IMG/VR virus record: IMGVR_UViG_3300033134_000003
Span: 1-62,707 of that record
Source: a virus
Length of the DNA stretch: 62,707 bases
Direction: 5' to 3' (one strand)
Each line of letters begins with the position of its first letter. Within the stretch, counting starts at the first letter, position 1. This document shows, in pieces, positions 49,329-56,450 of this stretch. The notes below the pieces were generated by a model. That model did not search any database and had not been told where the DNA came from. It saw only the letters and a program-made list of their open reading frames with translations. A program made the translations under genes and the position numbers.

Positions 49329-49588
49329 GACTCGACGCGCTCATCCTTCGTGCCCTCTTTGCCGATCAGGATCCGCAGCGCACGCGCGCTATCGACCTCG
49401 CCATACTGGCAGAACTTCACATGCGCGGGCTTGCCTGCAAGCTCATCGTCGAAGTCGATGAGGAACACCTCGCCCAAGTGCGGGCGCACCTGGCCGACGA
49501 AGGCATACGTGCGGCCGCTATCAACCGACACATGCACCTGCGTGCCGACCTTGAGCCATTCCTTCGGGACCTGTAGCGAGTGCTTCAC
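49325..49588 (-). CDS. Small beta-barrel-like protein
   Basis: 87 aa from GTG 49588 (GTGA overlap, GGAGG upstream); ATG 49606 is an alternative. VGTQVHVSVDSGRTYAFVGQV and VFLIDFDDELAGKPAHVKF suggest a small barrel. No family recognised. Confidence 0.5.
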   Translation of the reverse strand: MKHSLQVPKEWLKVGTQVHVSVDSGRTYAFVGQVRPHLGEVFLIDFDDELAGKPAHVKFCQYGEVDSARALRILIGKEGTKDERVES

Positions 49589-49848
49589 GTCATCCTCCGA
49601 TACCATGTCTGCTGATCCCCCTGCCAAACTCGCTGGTGCGCTGCGACCGGGTCACCATTCACGAGGTATACAGTGATCTGAATGCCGGGGCGGTCGATCG
49701 TGCGACGCTCGAGGTGCTTGCGGTGGTCGACGCGGATGACGCGCAGGAGCTCGTCGAACTCGGAGCAACGGATCGGCGCGAAGGCGAGGCCCTCCTCAAG
49801 GTGTATCACATTGCCGTGCGCCGCGCCGCGCTGAAGCAGGCGGCTCAC
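49585..49848 (-). CDS. Small hypothetical protein
   Basis: 87 aa from GTG 49848 (GTGA overlap). SEFDELLRVIRVDHRKHLERRTIDRP then QITVYLVNGDPVAA, likely alpha/beta with an IQITVYLVNG strand at the end. Coupled on both sides. Unknown. Confidence 0.5.
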   Translation of the reverse strand: MSRLLQRGAAHGNVIHLEEGLAFAPIRCSEFDELLRVIRVDHRKHLERRTIDRPGIQITVYLVNGDPVAAHQRVWQGDQQTWYRRMT

Positions 49849-49958
49849 GACACGGCCTCGACGATTCGCCTCGCTCTGCGTGAGGCGCGAGGCGCGCGCA
49901 GACCGTGCAGCCAGAGCCACATGAGAATGCCGCGCTTTGTCCTGGGACGTGCTGTCAT
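49845..49958 (-). CDS. Short basic protein, 37 aa
   Basis: ATG 49958 overlaps the upstream stop and its TGA overlaps the next GTG. Arg-rich with a WLWLHGLRAP centre. Supported by the unbroken overlap chain only. Confidence 0.4.
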   Translation of the reverse strand: MTARPRTKRGILMWLWLHGLRAPRASRRARRIVEAVS

Positions 49959-50185
49959 GCGACCTGCTCCTCGAGCTTCGGCCTTCCCGGTATCGCGATC
50001 CACACCTCGGGGTCTATCACCTCGGGGTAGAGGGCGGCATAGGCGTACGCAGCGCGTGCGCACGGGAAATCCTTCGCCTGGGATGCGTACGCGCTCGCCC
50101 CGCCCGGTTCGCTCCAGAACTGGTACACCGGAGCGCCGTCGCGGCGCTCGCCGATCTTGCGCGCGAGATGCCAGACGCGCATCAC
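49955..50185 (-). CDS. Small hypothetical protein
   Basis: 76 aa (GTG 50185, with ATG 50182 as alternative one codon in). VYQFWSEPGGASAYASQAKDF with EVWIAIPGRPK is ordered, with several aromatic residues. Overlaps neighbours by 4 bases. No family recognised. Confidence 0.5.
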   Translation of the reverse strand: MMRVWHLARKIGERRDGAPVYQFWSEPGGASAYASQAKDFPCARAAYAYAALYPEVIDPEVWIAIPGRPKLEEQVA

Positions 50186-50697
50186 TGGAATCCGGCCGGT
50201 TCAGGCGGTGCGATCACAGCACCGAAGTTCCCGGCGACGCCTGCAACGGTGCGCGCATCCTCGCACGTCGCCTCCCAATCCTTCGCAGGAGCAGGCCCCA
50301 GCAAGCCGATCTCCACGCGCAAGAGGCCGCCGTCCGCATCACAAGCGTGATACCAGTCTGAGACCTCCGGCGAGCTGAGCGATAGAGCGCGTCCGCCCAG
50401 GCCCTGAAGCTGGCTCACTTTCGCGCCGGCTGGATCAGCAGGAACGCTCGAAAGGCGAGCGGCTGCCCAGATCACCGCGAGCCAGAAAGAGATCACGGCT
50501 ATCGCGATGAGGACCGGAAGGAGCCAGGGGGGGCCGACCGGCGCGCGAAGCGGCACGCGCGGGGCGAGGCGAGCTCGATGCCCGCAGCCGTTCATTTTTT
50601 GCTCGCGGAGTGTCGCGATCGCCTGCTCGCTGACCTTGGTTGGAATCACGGATTCCCCGCCGTGAAGCTCGCCGTTGTGGAGATCGCCTTCGCTCAT
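50182..50697 (-). CDS. Single-pass membrane protein
   Basis: 171 aa. One transmembrane helix at about 58-80 (PWLLPVLIAIAVISFWLAVIW), a Cys-containing basic N-terminus, and a C-terminal domain with DWYHACDADGG and CEDARTVAGVAG. Orientation unknown. Coupled to both neighbours. Confidence 0.5.
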   Translation of the reverse strand: MSEGDLHNGELHGGESVIPTKVSEQAIATLREQKMNGCGHRARLAPRVPLRAPVGPPWLLPVLIAIAVISFWLAVIWAAARLSSVPADPAGAKVSQLQGLGGRALSLSSPEVSDWYHACDADGGLLRVEIGLLGPAPAKDWEATCEDARTVAGVAGNFGAVIAPPEPAGFQ

Positions 50698-50942
50698 CTG
50701 CGTGCCCTCAGAGTCGCTGCTCGAGCGCGGCGCCAGCTGCGCGGCGGCCGCTTGCGCCGATGTTTGATCCGTTTGGAGTGCGGGCGCTTCGGCCTGTAAC
50801 GCCTCGATGGGGGTGTGCCGAGTTGGAGCGGTGAGAGCGGCTGCTCGAGCGCGTTGCCTATCGCATGCCGCATCGAGGCCAAGCCAGCGGCAACCGAGAG
50901 CACTGCAAGGTGCTGGAGGAGCTTCGGACGCTGGTGACTCAT
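50694..50942 (-). CDS. Basic hypothetical protein
   Basis: 82 aa from ATG 50942 (ATGA overlap with the nuclease stop). A short hydrophobic stretch (LLQHLAVLSVAAGLAS) followed by an extremely Arg/Lys-rich tail, which suggests nucleic-acid contact. No family recognised. Confidence 0.45.
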   Translation of the reverse strand: MSHQRPKLLQHLAVLSVAAGLASMRHAIGNALEQPLSPLQLGTPPSRRYRPKRPHSKRIKHRRKRPPRSWRRARAATLRARR

Positions 50943-51352
50943 GCGATGTTTCTCCAGCCTCGGGAGGCTAACACCCGAAGCGTCATGTCGATCGCGCGCC
51001 GCGGACGCACGTCGTTCTGCTCGAAGCGAAGCACGAGCCAACCCAAGAGCGCCGCGGCGTTGTACTTGCGCATATCCTCCTTGATGCCCTTGACCGTGCC
51101 GTGCCGACCGCCGGCGACGATCTCCCTGCCGACCTTGCGCGGTGCGAGGCCTTCGATCTCGACGGCAACGAGATACTGTCGAAAAGCGAAGTCAAAACGC
51201 CACTGCCGCCCGTATGACTTCGCGAATCGATACTCGCGCTCGAAGCGCAGCCCGAACGGCACGAGCTGCGCGGCGAGCATATCCTCGGGCCCGGGCGGCT
51301 TCTCATGCTCGCCCGGGCCGTCCAGCGCGCTTCGCTCAGCGGTGACGTGCAC
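50939..51352 (-). CDS. PD-(D/E)XK superfamily nuclease
   Basis: 137 aa from GTG 51352, preferred over ATG 51379 because GCGGAGGTCGATCCG precedes it. FEREYRFAKSYGRQWRFDFAF, then AVEIEG and a Lys in the MRKYNAAALLGWLVLRFE segment give the D...ExE...K arrangement of a small phage endonuclease. Related proteins act as recombination or repair nucleases, resembling the phage VRR/DUF559-like group. It is followed by the basic 82-aa protein and preceded by the 251-aa protein with which it overlaps. Confidence 0.75.
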   Translation of the reverse strand: MHVTAERSALDGPGEHEKPPGPEDMLAAQLVPFGLRFEREYRFAKSYGRQWRFDFAFRQYLVAVEIEGLAPRKVGREIVAGGRHGTVKGIKEDMRKYNAAALLGWLVLRFEQNDVRPRRAIDMTLRVLASRGWRNIA

Positions 51353-52091
51353 CGGATCGACCTCCGCGGGTGCGACCATCGATTGCACCGCTTCCGCGTT
51401 TTGACTTGTGCTCCTCGACCTTGCGCCGCGCGCCGGCCTCGAAGGCCTTCGCATCGTCCGCCTTGTCTTCGCCGCTTGCGCCTGCGGCCGGGTGAGAGGA
51501 GCCATTCGCCGGCGCCGCTCCTGCGCCCTCGGCGGCCGGCTCGAGTGGGAGCGCCTGCTGCTTTTCCTTGCGCTCGATCGCCTTCAGATCCCCGAGGGTG
51601 AGCGTCACGTGGCGGAACTGGTGCTTCTGCAGCGCGAGGTTCTCCTGGCCGAGGCCTGGGGCGACCTGCAGGTGGAACGACACGAGCACGACCCCGCCGA
51701 GCTTTGCTGAAAGGCGGATGTTCGTGACGCGCGCTGCCGGCTGCGGCTCGCTGTCCTCGTCATCCTCATCCGCCTCTGTCGCCTTAAACACGAGCGGCTT
51801 GTTGCCCGACACGACGATCTCGGCTCCGTCCGTTTCAAACTCCTCGTCGATCAGCATCTCGCCCTTGGGGAGCTTCGTCCACCAGTCCATCGGTACCCAG
51901 ATCCCATCCTTGCGCTTGTTGAACCAGCTCGCGAAGGTGTACGCGCCCATATACGCGTCGAGCTGTTTCTCGGCGAGCGAGAGGCCTTCCATCGGCAGCG
52001 TGAAGCGCGTATTCGCGGCGTTCTGCTGCAGGATGTTGAGAGAGATCTTGCGCAGGAACACTTGCGCGTTCTCGACTTTCAAAGCAGGCAT
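51336..52091 (-). CDS. Hypothetical protein with acidic spacer, possible ssDNA-interacting
   Basis: 251 aa. Ordered N-terminal part (FLRKISLNILQQNAANTRFT, YTFASWFNKRKDGIWVPMDW), an acidic run (EADEDDEDSE) near 106-115, a beta-rich middle (LGGVVLVSFHLQVAPGLGQEN) and a low-complexity tail. Its position directly before the nuclease and after the replication-type protein suggests a DNA-replication or recombination role. No motif proves this. Confidence 0.5.
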   Translation of the reverse strand: MPALKVENAQVFLRKISLNILQQNAANTRFTLPMEGLSLAEKQLDAYMGAYTFASWFNKRKDGIWVPMDWWTKLPKGEMLIDEEFETDGAEIVVSGNKPLVFKATEADEDDEDSEPQPAARVTNIRLSAKLGGVVLVSFHLQVAPGLGQENLALQKHQFRHVTLTLGDLKAIERKEKQQALPLEPAAEGAGAAPANGSSHPAAGASGEDKADDAKAFEAGARRKVEEHKSKRGSGAIDGRTRGGRSGARHR

Positions 52092-52327
52092 GTTTGATTC
52101 TCCGTGATCGGGCGTTTGAGAGGATCGGCCCCGGCCGCTGGGACTCCCGAGTCGCTGCCCGCGCGAGGGGATGCGCTTGCAGAACCCATCTCAGCAACCG
52201 GGGCCGAATCTGGAAACGAAACCAGGCAAGCCTCAAAGCCTGGGACTGTGAGCTCGCAGCGCACCGGCCTTCCAAAGACGCGCAGGAACTCGCCCACGAA
52301 TTCGACGAGGCCAGCATCGAGGCTCAC
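52079..52327 (-). CDS. Small hypothetical protein
   Basis: 82 aa. VEFVGEFLRVFGRPVRCELTV then Ser/Ala/Pro-rich. It overlaps the next gene by 13 bases and the upstream replication-type gene by 4. Probably a small accessory protein; not recognised. Confidence 0.5.
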   Translation of the reverse strand: MSLDAGLVEFVGEFLRVFGRPVRCELTVPGFEACLVSFPDSAPVAEMGSASASPRAGSDSGVPAAGADPLKRPITENQTCLL

Positions 52328-53046
52328 GAGTAGATCCCCTTTTCGCGCTCGGCGAGGCGCAACTGCGTTTCGTAGACCCCGGCCGACTCATCAGGGAGCG
52401 GTGGCCTGAAGCCGATCTTGGCGGCCCTGGTCGCAAGGCCGCCCCAGGCCCGCTGCTCCCGACTGGCCTTTGCCACCGCCCGCGGGTTCGTGCCCGCAGC
52501 GCGGGTTCCATTCCCGCTTCCGTTCCTGCTCGAAGAGGATCCCCCACTGTGTGGGGGTAAGGGGGTCTTAAGAGGGTCTTGTCTGGTCTGGTCTGGTAAC
52601 GCATCTGCGTTACGTGATTGTGGATCGTGTAACGCTGCTGCGTTAGCATGAACGGCGCGATGCTTGCTGACGCGCTTTGCCGTCAGTGCTTTCCGCTTCG
52701 CGATGGAGCCGTTATGTTCTTGAAAACCAGGGAGTTTTACGCGGTCCGAGTCGAAAATCTCGAACCAGTCGCGCGGGAGGATCTTCGAGAAACCCTCGAT
52801 GCCGGTGAGCTTGTCTACCTCTTCGGGGGAGAGGTCGATGCTGTCGTCATCGCGGGCGAAGGTGTCGGCATGAAACCAGAGCCTTGCGAGGCCTCCCAAC
52901 ACCAGCGTTACAGCTGCGCGCTCCTTGTAACGCATGTGCGTTACTTGGTCGGTGGCGAGGATGCGCTCAGCCATCCGTGACACGCGGATGTCAGCCTCGA
53001 GACTCTTCTCGAATTTGATCCATCCCCACCCATCGGCGCTCCCCAC
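52324..53046 (-). CDS. Phage replication-type protein (helix-turn-helix N-terminus)
   Basis: 240 aa. N-terminus GWGWIKFEKSLEADIRVSRMAE and then GFSKILPRDWFEIFDSDRVKLPGF are typical of phage O-/DnaT-like replication initiators or primosomal proteins. A middle Lys/Arg helix and Pro/Ser/Gly linker are followed by a C-terminal REQRAWGGLATRAAKIGF segment. A likely recruiter of the host helicase. First gene of the leftward early chain, ATG 53046, with AAAGGAG and GGGGAG upstream. Confidence 0.6.
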   Translation of the reverse strand: MGSADGWGWIKFEKSLEADIRVSRMAERILATDQVTHMRYKERAAVTLVLGGLARLWFHADTFARDDDSIDLSPEEVDKLTGIEGFSKILPRDWFEIFDSDRVKLPGFQEHNGSIAKRKALTAKRVSKHRAVHANAAALHDPQSRNADALPDQTRQDPLKTPLPPHSGGSSSSRNGSGNGTRAAGTNPRAVAKASREQRAWGGLATRAAKIGFRPPLPDESAGVYETQLRLAEREKGIYS

Positions 53047-53112
53047 TCCCCCGACTCCTTTCTCCGCCGCACGCCCTTCGACTGAGGCGCTGTCAGCGCG
53101 GCGAAAAAAAAT

Positions 53113-53328
53113 CTACGCGGTCTGCCCCTGCGGTGCGCTGCCGTTCATGCGACGGTAGACGAGACGACGCTCGATCCCCAGGCCCAGGAGCACGCGAGGC
53201 CCGGGGGCCCTGCGGCCCTTTAGGATATCGTTGATGTGCTGCACGCTGACGCCAAACTCGCGCGCGACGCGGTGCTGGCTCGATTGCTTGCAGCGCCTTG
53301 CGAGCGCCTTGACCGGATCGATCATCAT
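53113..53328 (-). CDS. XRE-family repressor (module 1)
   Basis: 71 aa. SQHRVAREFGVSVQHINDIL with KGRRAPGPRVLLGLG is a lambda Cro/CI-type helix-turn-helix, about the size of Cro. It is divergent to the operon starting at 53437. Start ATG 53328 lies only about 9 bases from a probable -10 (TAGGAT), implying a leaderless or nearly leaderless mRNA. A T8 run follows the stop on the leftward strand. A paralogous arrangement recurs at 58097. Confidence 0.8.
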   Translation of the reverse strand: MMIDPVKALARRCKQSSQHRVAREFGVSVQHINDILKGRRAPGPRVLLGLGIERRLVYRRMNGSAPQGQTA

Positions 53329-53337
53329 GGGGCGGCT

Positions 53338-53403
53338 ATCCTACGCCTCGCTTTCCTCGGATGGCAAACGAGTTGACACCGTCTGTCACGATGGCGTATA
53401 GAT
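53338..53403. promoter_or_regulatory. Divergent promoters and operator of module 1
   Basis: Rightward promoter: TTGACA (53373-53378), 18-base spacer, TATAGA (53397-53402). The 15-base palindrome TGACA-N5-TGTCA (53374-53388) overlaps the -35 and is a likely repressor operator. Leftward promoter: TTGCCA, 18 bases, TAGGAT ending about 9 bases before the repressor ATG. Confidence 0.75.
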
Positions 53404-53436
53404 GCGCCTCGCCCACGGATGGGGGTCTTCCGGAAA

Positions 53437-53712
53437 ATGACGGACGCACGACCGCCCAAGACCATGACCGACACGTTGAACCACATCGAGTTGCTGCGCA
53501 CGGCACAGTCTCGAGCCCTTGCTCATGCAGAGGCCCAGACGCAACGGCTCGCAAGTGCCACCGAGCGCGCCGCGATGCTCGAGGGCCTGCTTTCAAACAT
53601 CCATGAATTGTGCGATCGGGTGTACAAAGACGAACGCGCCGCAGATGCCCTTCGCCTCATGAACACCGTCGGAGACATCCAGCTCATCGCCGCGAAAGGC
53701 AAGGCGCCGTGA
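53437..53712 (+). CDS. Coiled-coil early protein, paralog of 58463
   Basis: 91 aa from ATG 53437; ATG 53419 and an inner ATG are alternatives. An amphipathic coiled coil (LLRTAQSRALAHAEAQTQRLA) is followed by NIHELCDRVYKDERAADALR and MNTVGDIQLIAAKGKAP. The C-terminal block matches the first gene of the second module (NIHHACDGVYDG, GTVGDVMMLAAKGM), so the two proteins are paralogs. It is first gene of the module 1 rightward operon. Confidence 0.65.
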   Translation: MTDARPPKTMTDTLNHIELLRTAQSRALAHAEAQTQRLASATERAAMLEGLLSNIHELCDRVYKDERAADALRLMNTVGDIQLIAAKGKAP

Positions 53713-53897
53713 TGGGCATCTTCTCGCGCATCGGAGCATGGCACACGCGGCGCCAAATAGAAGCGCATCGAAACTGGCTCCGCACGAGCCGCGTGACATT
53801 CGTTCCGCACGACTATAGCGCGGCGCGCGAGCGGGCGCTCGAGCAGCTCGGCGAGCGCTATCTCTGCAAGAATCCGATCAACAGGAGACGCAAATGA
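53712..53897 (+). CDS. Small basic protein, paralog of 59246
   Basis: 61 aa from ATG 53712 (GTG 53709 possible). GIFSRIGAWHTRRQIEAHRNWL with RTSRV aligns with the 54-aa protein at 59246 (FLSRLLAWRVRRRHEKHLRWL, then RKNHV). Arg-rich helical protein; perhaps DNA- or RNA-binding. Overlaps its neighbours by 1-4 bases. Confidence 0.6.
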   Translation: MGIFSRIGAWHTRRQIEAHRNWLRTSRVTFVPHDYSAARERALEQLGERYLCKNPINRRRK

Positions 53898-54358
53898 CCC
53901 GCTTTTCGGGGAAGCAGCGTCAGATGGCCTATGCGGCGGTCAGGCGCTGCCGAACGTACCCGGCCGCCAGTGGCCTCACGGAGAACGAGGAGGCGATCCT
54001 GGTGCTCGCCGATGAGATCGAGCGAGTGCGTGCGGGAGATGTGACGGTCGAGCCGATCGCGACGGACCGCATCCTCGCCGAGATCGCGGGCAAGCGCGCG
54101 CGCCAGGTCGCCGTTCACGGCTACGAGCCCGCGCACGACGACGAGCACGCGGCCGGGGAGCTCGCGCGCGCAGCGATTGCCTACATCCAGGGCGCCTACG
54201 CGACCGAACTCGGGCTGACCGACGACGAGCTTCTCGTTTTCTGGCCCTTCGATGATGCGCTGCCGAACCTCGAGCAGCCACGGCGCGAACTGCTCCTCAA
54301 TTCCGCGGCGCTGATCGTCGCCGAGATTGAGCGCCTGGACAGGCGGGAGGGCAAGTGA
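53894..54358 (+). CDS. Conserved phage protein (HDDEH motif)
   Basis: 154 aa. The C-terminal part has EPAHDDEHAAGELARAAIAYI, an FWPFDD segment, and RRELLLNSAALIVAEIERLDR. I recognise this as a very common uncharacterised phage family; the helices and acidic motif suggest an all-alpha nucleotide-pyrophosphatase (MazG-like) fold, though that is inference. Overlaps neighbours by 4 bases. Confidence 0.7.
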   Translation: MTRFSGKQRQMAYAAVRRCRTYPAASGLTENEEAILVLADEIERVRAGDVTVEPIATDRILAEIAGKRARQVAVHGYEPAHDDEHAAGELARAAIAYIQGAYATELGLTDDELLVFWPFDDALPNLEQPRRELLLNSAALIVAEIERLDRREGK

Positions 54359-54543
54359 AGGTCTCATTCTACGTGGACGTTCCGCCCTACATCGGCCCGG
54401 GCTACTCTCTTTTCGCAATCAGCTCGCCCGCGACGGGTACCTTGCCAGAAGGCTACAAGCGCGTGCGCATTGAAGCCGACCTTCCGTGCAAGCTGTTCGA
54501 CGAGGAGGTCGAGGCGCAGACGCAGGAGATCCCCGCACCATGA
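54355..54543 (+). CDS. Small beta protein
   Basis: 62 aa from GTG 54355 (GTGA overlap). KVSFYVDVPPYIGPGYSLFA and RVRIEADLPCKLF suggest a short beta structure; unknown. Confidence 0.5.
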   Translation: MKVSFYVDVPPYIGPGYSLFAISSPATGTLPEGYKRVRIEADLPCKLFDEEVEAQTQEIPAP

Positions 54544-55016
54544 ATTTTGAATGCCCGCTTTGCTCGTGGGGCTACAGCGACTCGCGCCCTGAGATTGCGG
54601 CGGGGGCTCTCGCCGGCGTCTTTGGCGAGGGCGTGATGGCCTCGATCGATGCGCACCGACGCAAGAAGAACGCCGGGCGCGCGCTGCGAGATCACTTCCG
54701 CGGGCATCGGCTCGAGGAATGGGTCAAGACCATCACGGAGTTGAGAGGAGTTCTGCGCGCCGTGCTTGTCTTCCACGAGGTGGCGCCGTCCGAGGAGCGA
54801 ACGCTCGAATGGGCCAAGCTCACGGGCCGGGATATCCCGACCGCGCGGGCACTGTGTGATACGGTGCGGGAGGTTCTCCTTCGGCGCATCTGCACGTGCA
54901 AGCCGATCGAAACGAACCTGCCCTCGATGCAGGGCATGTACATGATCGCCGAGGAATGCCCCGTGCACGGAGAGGGCGCCCGGACGAAGTACGGCGCCTC
55001 GGGTGGGCCGGGATGA
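54540..55016 (+). CDS. Hypothetical protein with N-terminal zinc-knuckle-like Cys pair
   Basis: 158 aa. FECPLCSW at the start, a helical middle, and a C-terminal CTCKP...ECPVHG. Two pairs of Cys plus His could bind zinc. ATG 54540 overlaps the upstream stop and its own stop overlaps 55013. No family recognised. Confidence 0.55.
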   Translation: MNFECPLCSWGYSDSRPEIAAGALAGVFGEGVMASIDAHRRKKNAGRALRDHFRGHRLEEWVKTITELRGVLRAVLVFHEVAPSEERTLEWAKLTGRDIPTARALCDTVREVLLRRICTCKPIETNLPSMQGMYMIAEECPVHGEGARTKYGASGGPG

Positions 55017-55231
55017 CTGCCACGACCTTCGCGCTCGGGGTCCTCGTGGGCATGTGCATCGCGGGAGCGCTGCTCAAGGGGCTGCTTCTCGCGGCGAACC
55101 TCGCGATGGAAGCCTGCGGGCGCGAGATGGACCGCTGCAAGGCGCAGCTCATCGAGGCGACCCGGATGCTGCGAGCCTTCCAGAATGCGCAGCTGAAAGA
55201 GCCGCGGCCGAGGCGCTTTCAGCGAAATTAG
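55013..55231 (+). CDS. Small membrane/coiled-coil protein
   Basis: 72 aa. One hydrophobic helix (FALGVLVGMCIAGALLKGLLLAA) followed by a charged helix with two Cys. Last gene of the coupled module 1 chain. Topology suggests an inner-membrane protein; role unknown. Confidence 0.55.
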   Translation: MTATTFALGVLVGMCIAGALLKGLLLAANLAMEACGREMDRCKAQLIEATRMLRAFQNAQLKEPRPRRFQRN

Positions 55232-55346
55232 GCGGCCCTGCCGCGGCGCTCCAGCAAGCCGATTCATTTCGCTGACGCTCGATTGTTGATAATTCTTGAG
55301 AGCTGTAGAGAATCCCTAATGGCCACGAATTCAAGGAGGGCCGTCA
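55232..55346 (+). promoter_or_regulatory. Intergenic region, possible promoter
   Basis: 115 bases with an A+T-rich centre. A weak match TTGTTG - 17 bases - TAGAGA exists, and a strong ribosome site AAGGAGGGCCGTCA precedes the next ATG. Likely a second promoter of the rightward operon, not proven. Confidence 0.35.
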
Positions 55347-55601
55347 ATGTTGTCGAAGCCTAGAGCCGCAAGGCGCGACCGGCAGAAGCGCTTGCCGCCG
55401 GTCGACCACCAGCAGCGCTACGAAATCCCCGAGGCGAGCACATACCTGCGTCAGTCCGACGCGAAGACGTACCTCGACATCAAGCAGGGCAAGCTTCGGG
55501 TGATCCGCGACGAGGGAAGAACTTACGTTCCCGGGAGCGAGATCATCCGGCGCTCGACGCTGTCCCCTGCGCCACCGCGCCCACCCGAGGACACCCAGTG
55601 A
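55347..55601 (+). CDS. Excisionase/MerR-like DNA-binding protein
   Basis: 84 aa. RYEIPEASTYLRQSDAKTYL followed by QGKLRVIRDEGRTYVPGSEI is the winged helix-turn-helix pattern of the HTH_17/excisionase family: a tyrosine-containing helix pair then a wing that ends in a conserved small motif. Such proteins act as recombination directionality factors or regulators. No integrase is present in the window, so a regulatory role is equally likely. Strong ribosome site upstream. Confidence 0.7.
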   Translation: MLSKPRAARRDRQKRLPPVDHQQRYEIPEASTYLRQSDAKTYLDIKQGKLRVIRDEGRTYVPGSEIIRRSTLSPAPPRPPEDTQ

Positions 55602-55918
55602 CGCTCCTAACCGAAGAGCAGGCGAGGCAGCGCTGGTGCCCATTCGCACGAGTGCTGCTGCCGGCCAAGAAGATCGGCAGCAAACGCGATGTCGAGTACT
55701 TCGAGCAGCAGGAGCGCGACTGCCGATGCATCGCGAGCGATTGCATGGCCTGGCGCTGGGGCGGCTATCGGCGGGCGCGGACCTGTTGTCACCCCCGGGA
55801 ACGGCCACGCGCGGGCCCCCGAGTGATCAGATCAAAGAATTTGATGGAGTCGTTAACTGGATGCGGCCCGTTCACGACGGTGGCAGGTGACATCAAAAGC
55901 TGCGAGGTATTTCAATAG
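55598..55918 (+). CDS. Cys-rich phage protein
   Basis: 106 aa from GTG 55598 (GTGA overlap). TEEQARQRWCPFARV and later DCRCIASDCMAWRWGGYRRA are signatures of a small Cys-rich family widespread in phages; the Cys spacing would suit a zinc or iron-sulfur site. C-terminal GCGPFTT is also usual. Function unknown. Confidence 0.6.
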   Translation: MTLLTEEQARQRWCPFARVLLPAKKIGSKRDVEYFEQQERDCRCIASDCMAWRWGGYRRARTCCHPRERPRAGPRVIRSKNLMESLTGCGPFTTVAGDIKSCEVFQ

Positions 55919-55999
55919 ATGGACGCCCTGGACATGCTCGCCCAAGCGATGCGCGTCGAGCGCGAGGCCGCAGGCTCTGCGGGAGGAGTCCCATCGTGA
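55919..55999 (+). CDS. 26-aa peptide between two coupled genes
   Basis: Starts 1 base after the preceding stop and ends with TGA overlapping the next gene. DALDMLAQAMRVERE is a short helix. May be translation-coupling sequence rather than a functional protein. Confidence 0.3.
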   Translation: MDALDMLAQAMRVEREAAGSAGGVPS

Positions 56000-56220
56000 C
56001 ACCGCGTCGCATCCGTTGGCCCGACATGCCGCATCGCTGGTACATCGCGACGGGAGCGATCGCGCACATCACCCGCACGAACATCGCAGGCTGCACGACC
56101 TTGTGCGGGGTCAAGCTGCGCGCCGGGACCCAGTTGACCGCGAACGCGCCGGCCGGGCGCCCCATCTGCCCGGCCTGCGCGGCAGAGCCCGAGACCCACG
56201 CCGTGGGAGTGCGAGCGTGA
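55996..56220 (+). CDS. Small protein with Cys pairs
   Basis: 74 aa from GTG 55996. CTTLCGVKL and CPACAAEPE give two Cys pairs compatible with a zinc ribbon, preceded by an aromatic/basic N-terminus. Coupled to the Lar-like gene by GTGA. Unknown function. Confidence 0.5.
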   Translation: MTPRRIRWPDMPHRWYIATGAIAHITRTNIAGCTTLCGVKLRAGTQLTANAPAGRPICPACAAEPETHAVGVRA

Positions 56221-56450
56221 GCGCAAGGGAAGGCCCGATCGGAGAAGCAGCGCCGGACTTCTGCCCATTTTGTGGCTCGACCGACGCAGCGCTCGGGCAG
56301 CAGTTCAGCGCGGCCGGCCCTTCGCACTTCGTTTTCTGCCGCCGGTGCGGGGCCGAGGGGCCGCATCTTGGGGTGGTCCTGCAGTCGGAAGCGACGGCAA
56401 TCGAGCAGTGGAACTTGCGCGCGCTGCCGCCGCAGGCGGGGCGGCATTGA
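56217..56450 (+). CDS. Lar-like (restriction alleviation) zinc protein
   Basis: 77 aa. CPFCGST near 15-21 and FCRRCGAEG near 45-53, then ATAIEQWNLRA, match the Lar family zinc-ribbon. Lar proteins modulate host type I restriction in Rac-like prophages; whether this one does is unknown. GTG 56217 overlaps the upstream stop. Confidence 0.65.
   Translation: MSAREGPIGEAAPDFCPFCGSTDAALGQQFSAAGPSHFVFCRRCGAEGPHLGVVLQSEATAIEQWNLRALPPQAGRH

Noticed and set aside
55347-55601. Excisionase as proof of a temperate life cycle
   Set aside because: The wing-HTH fold also serves regulators, and no integrase or attachment site is visible in the window.
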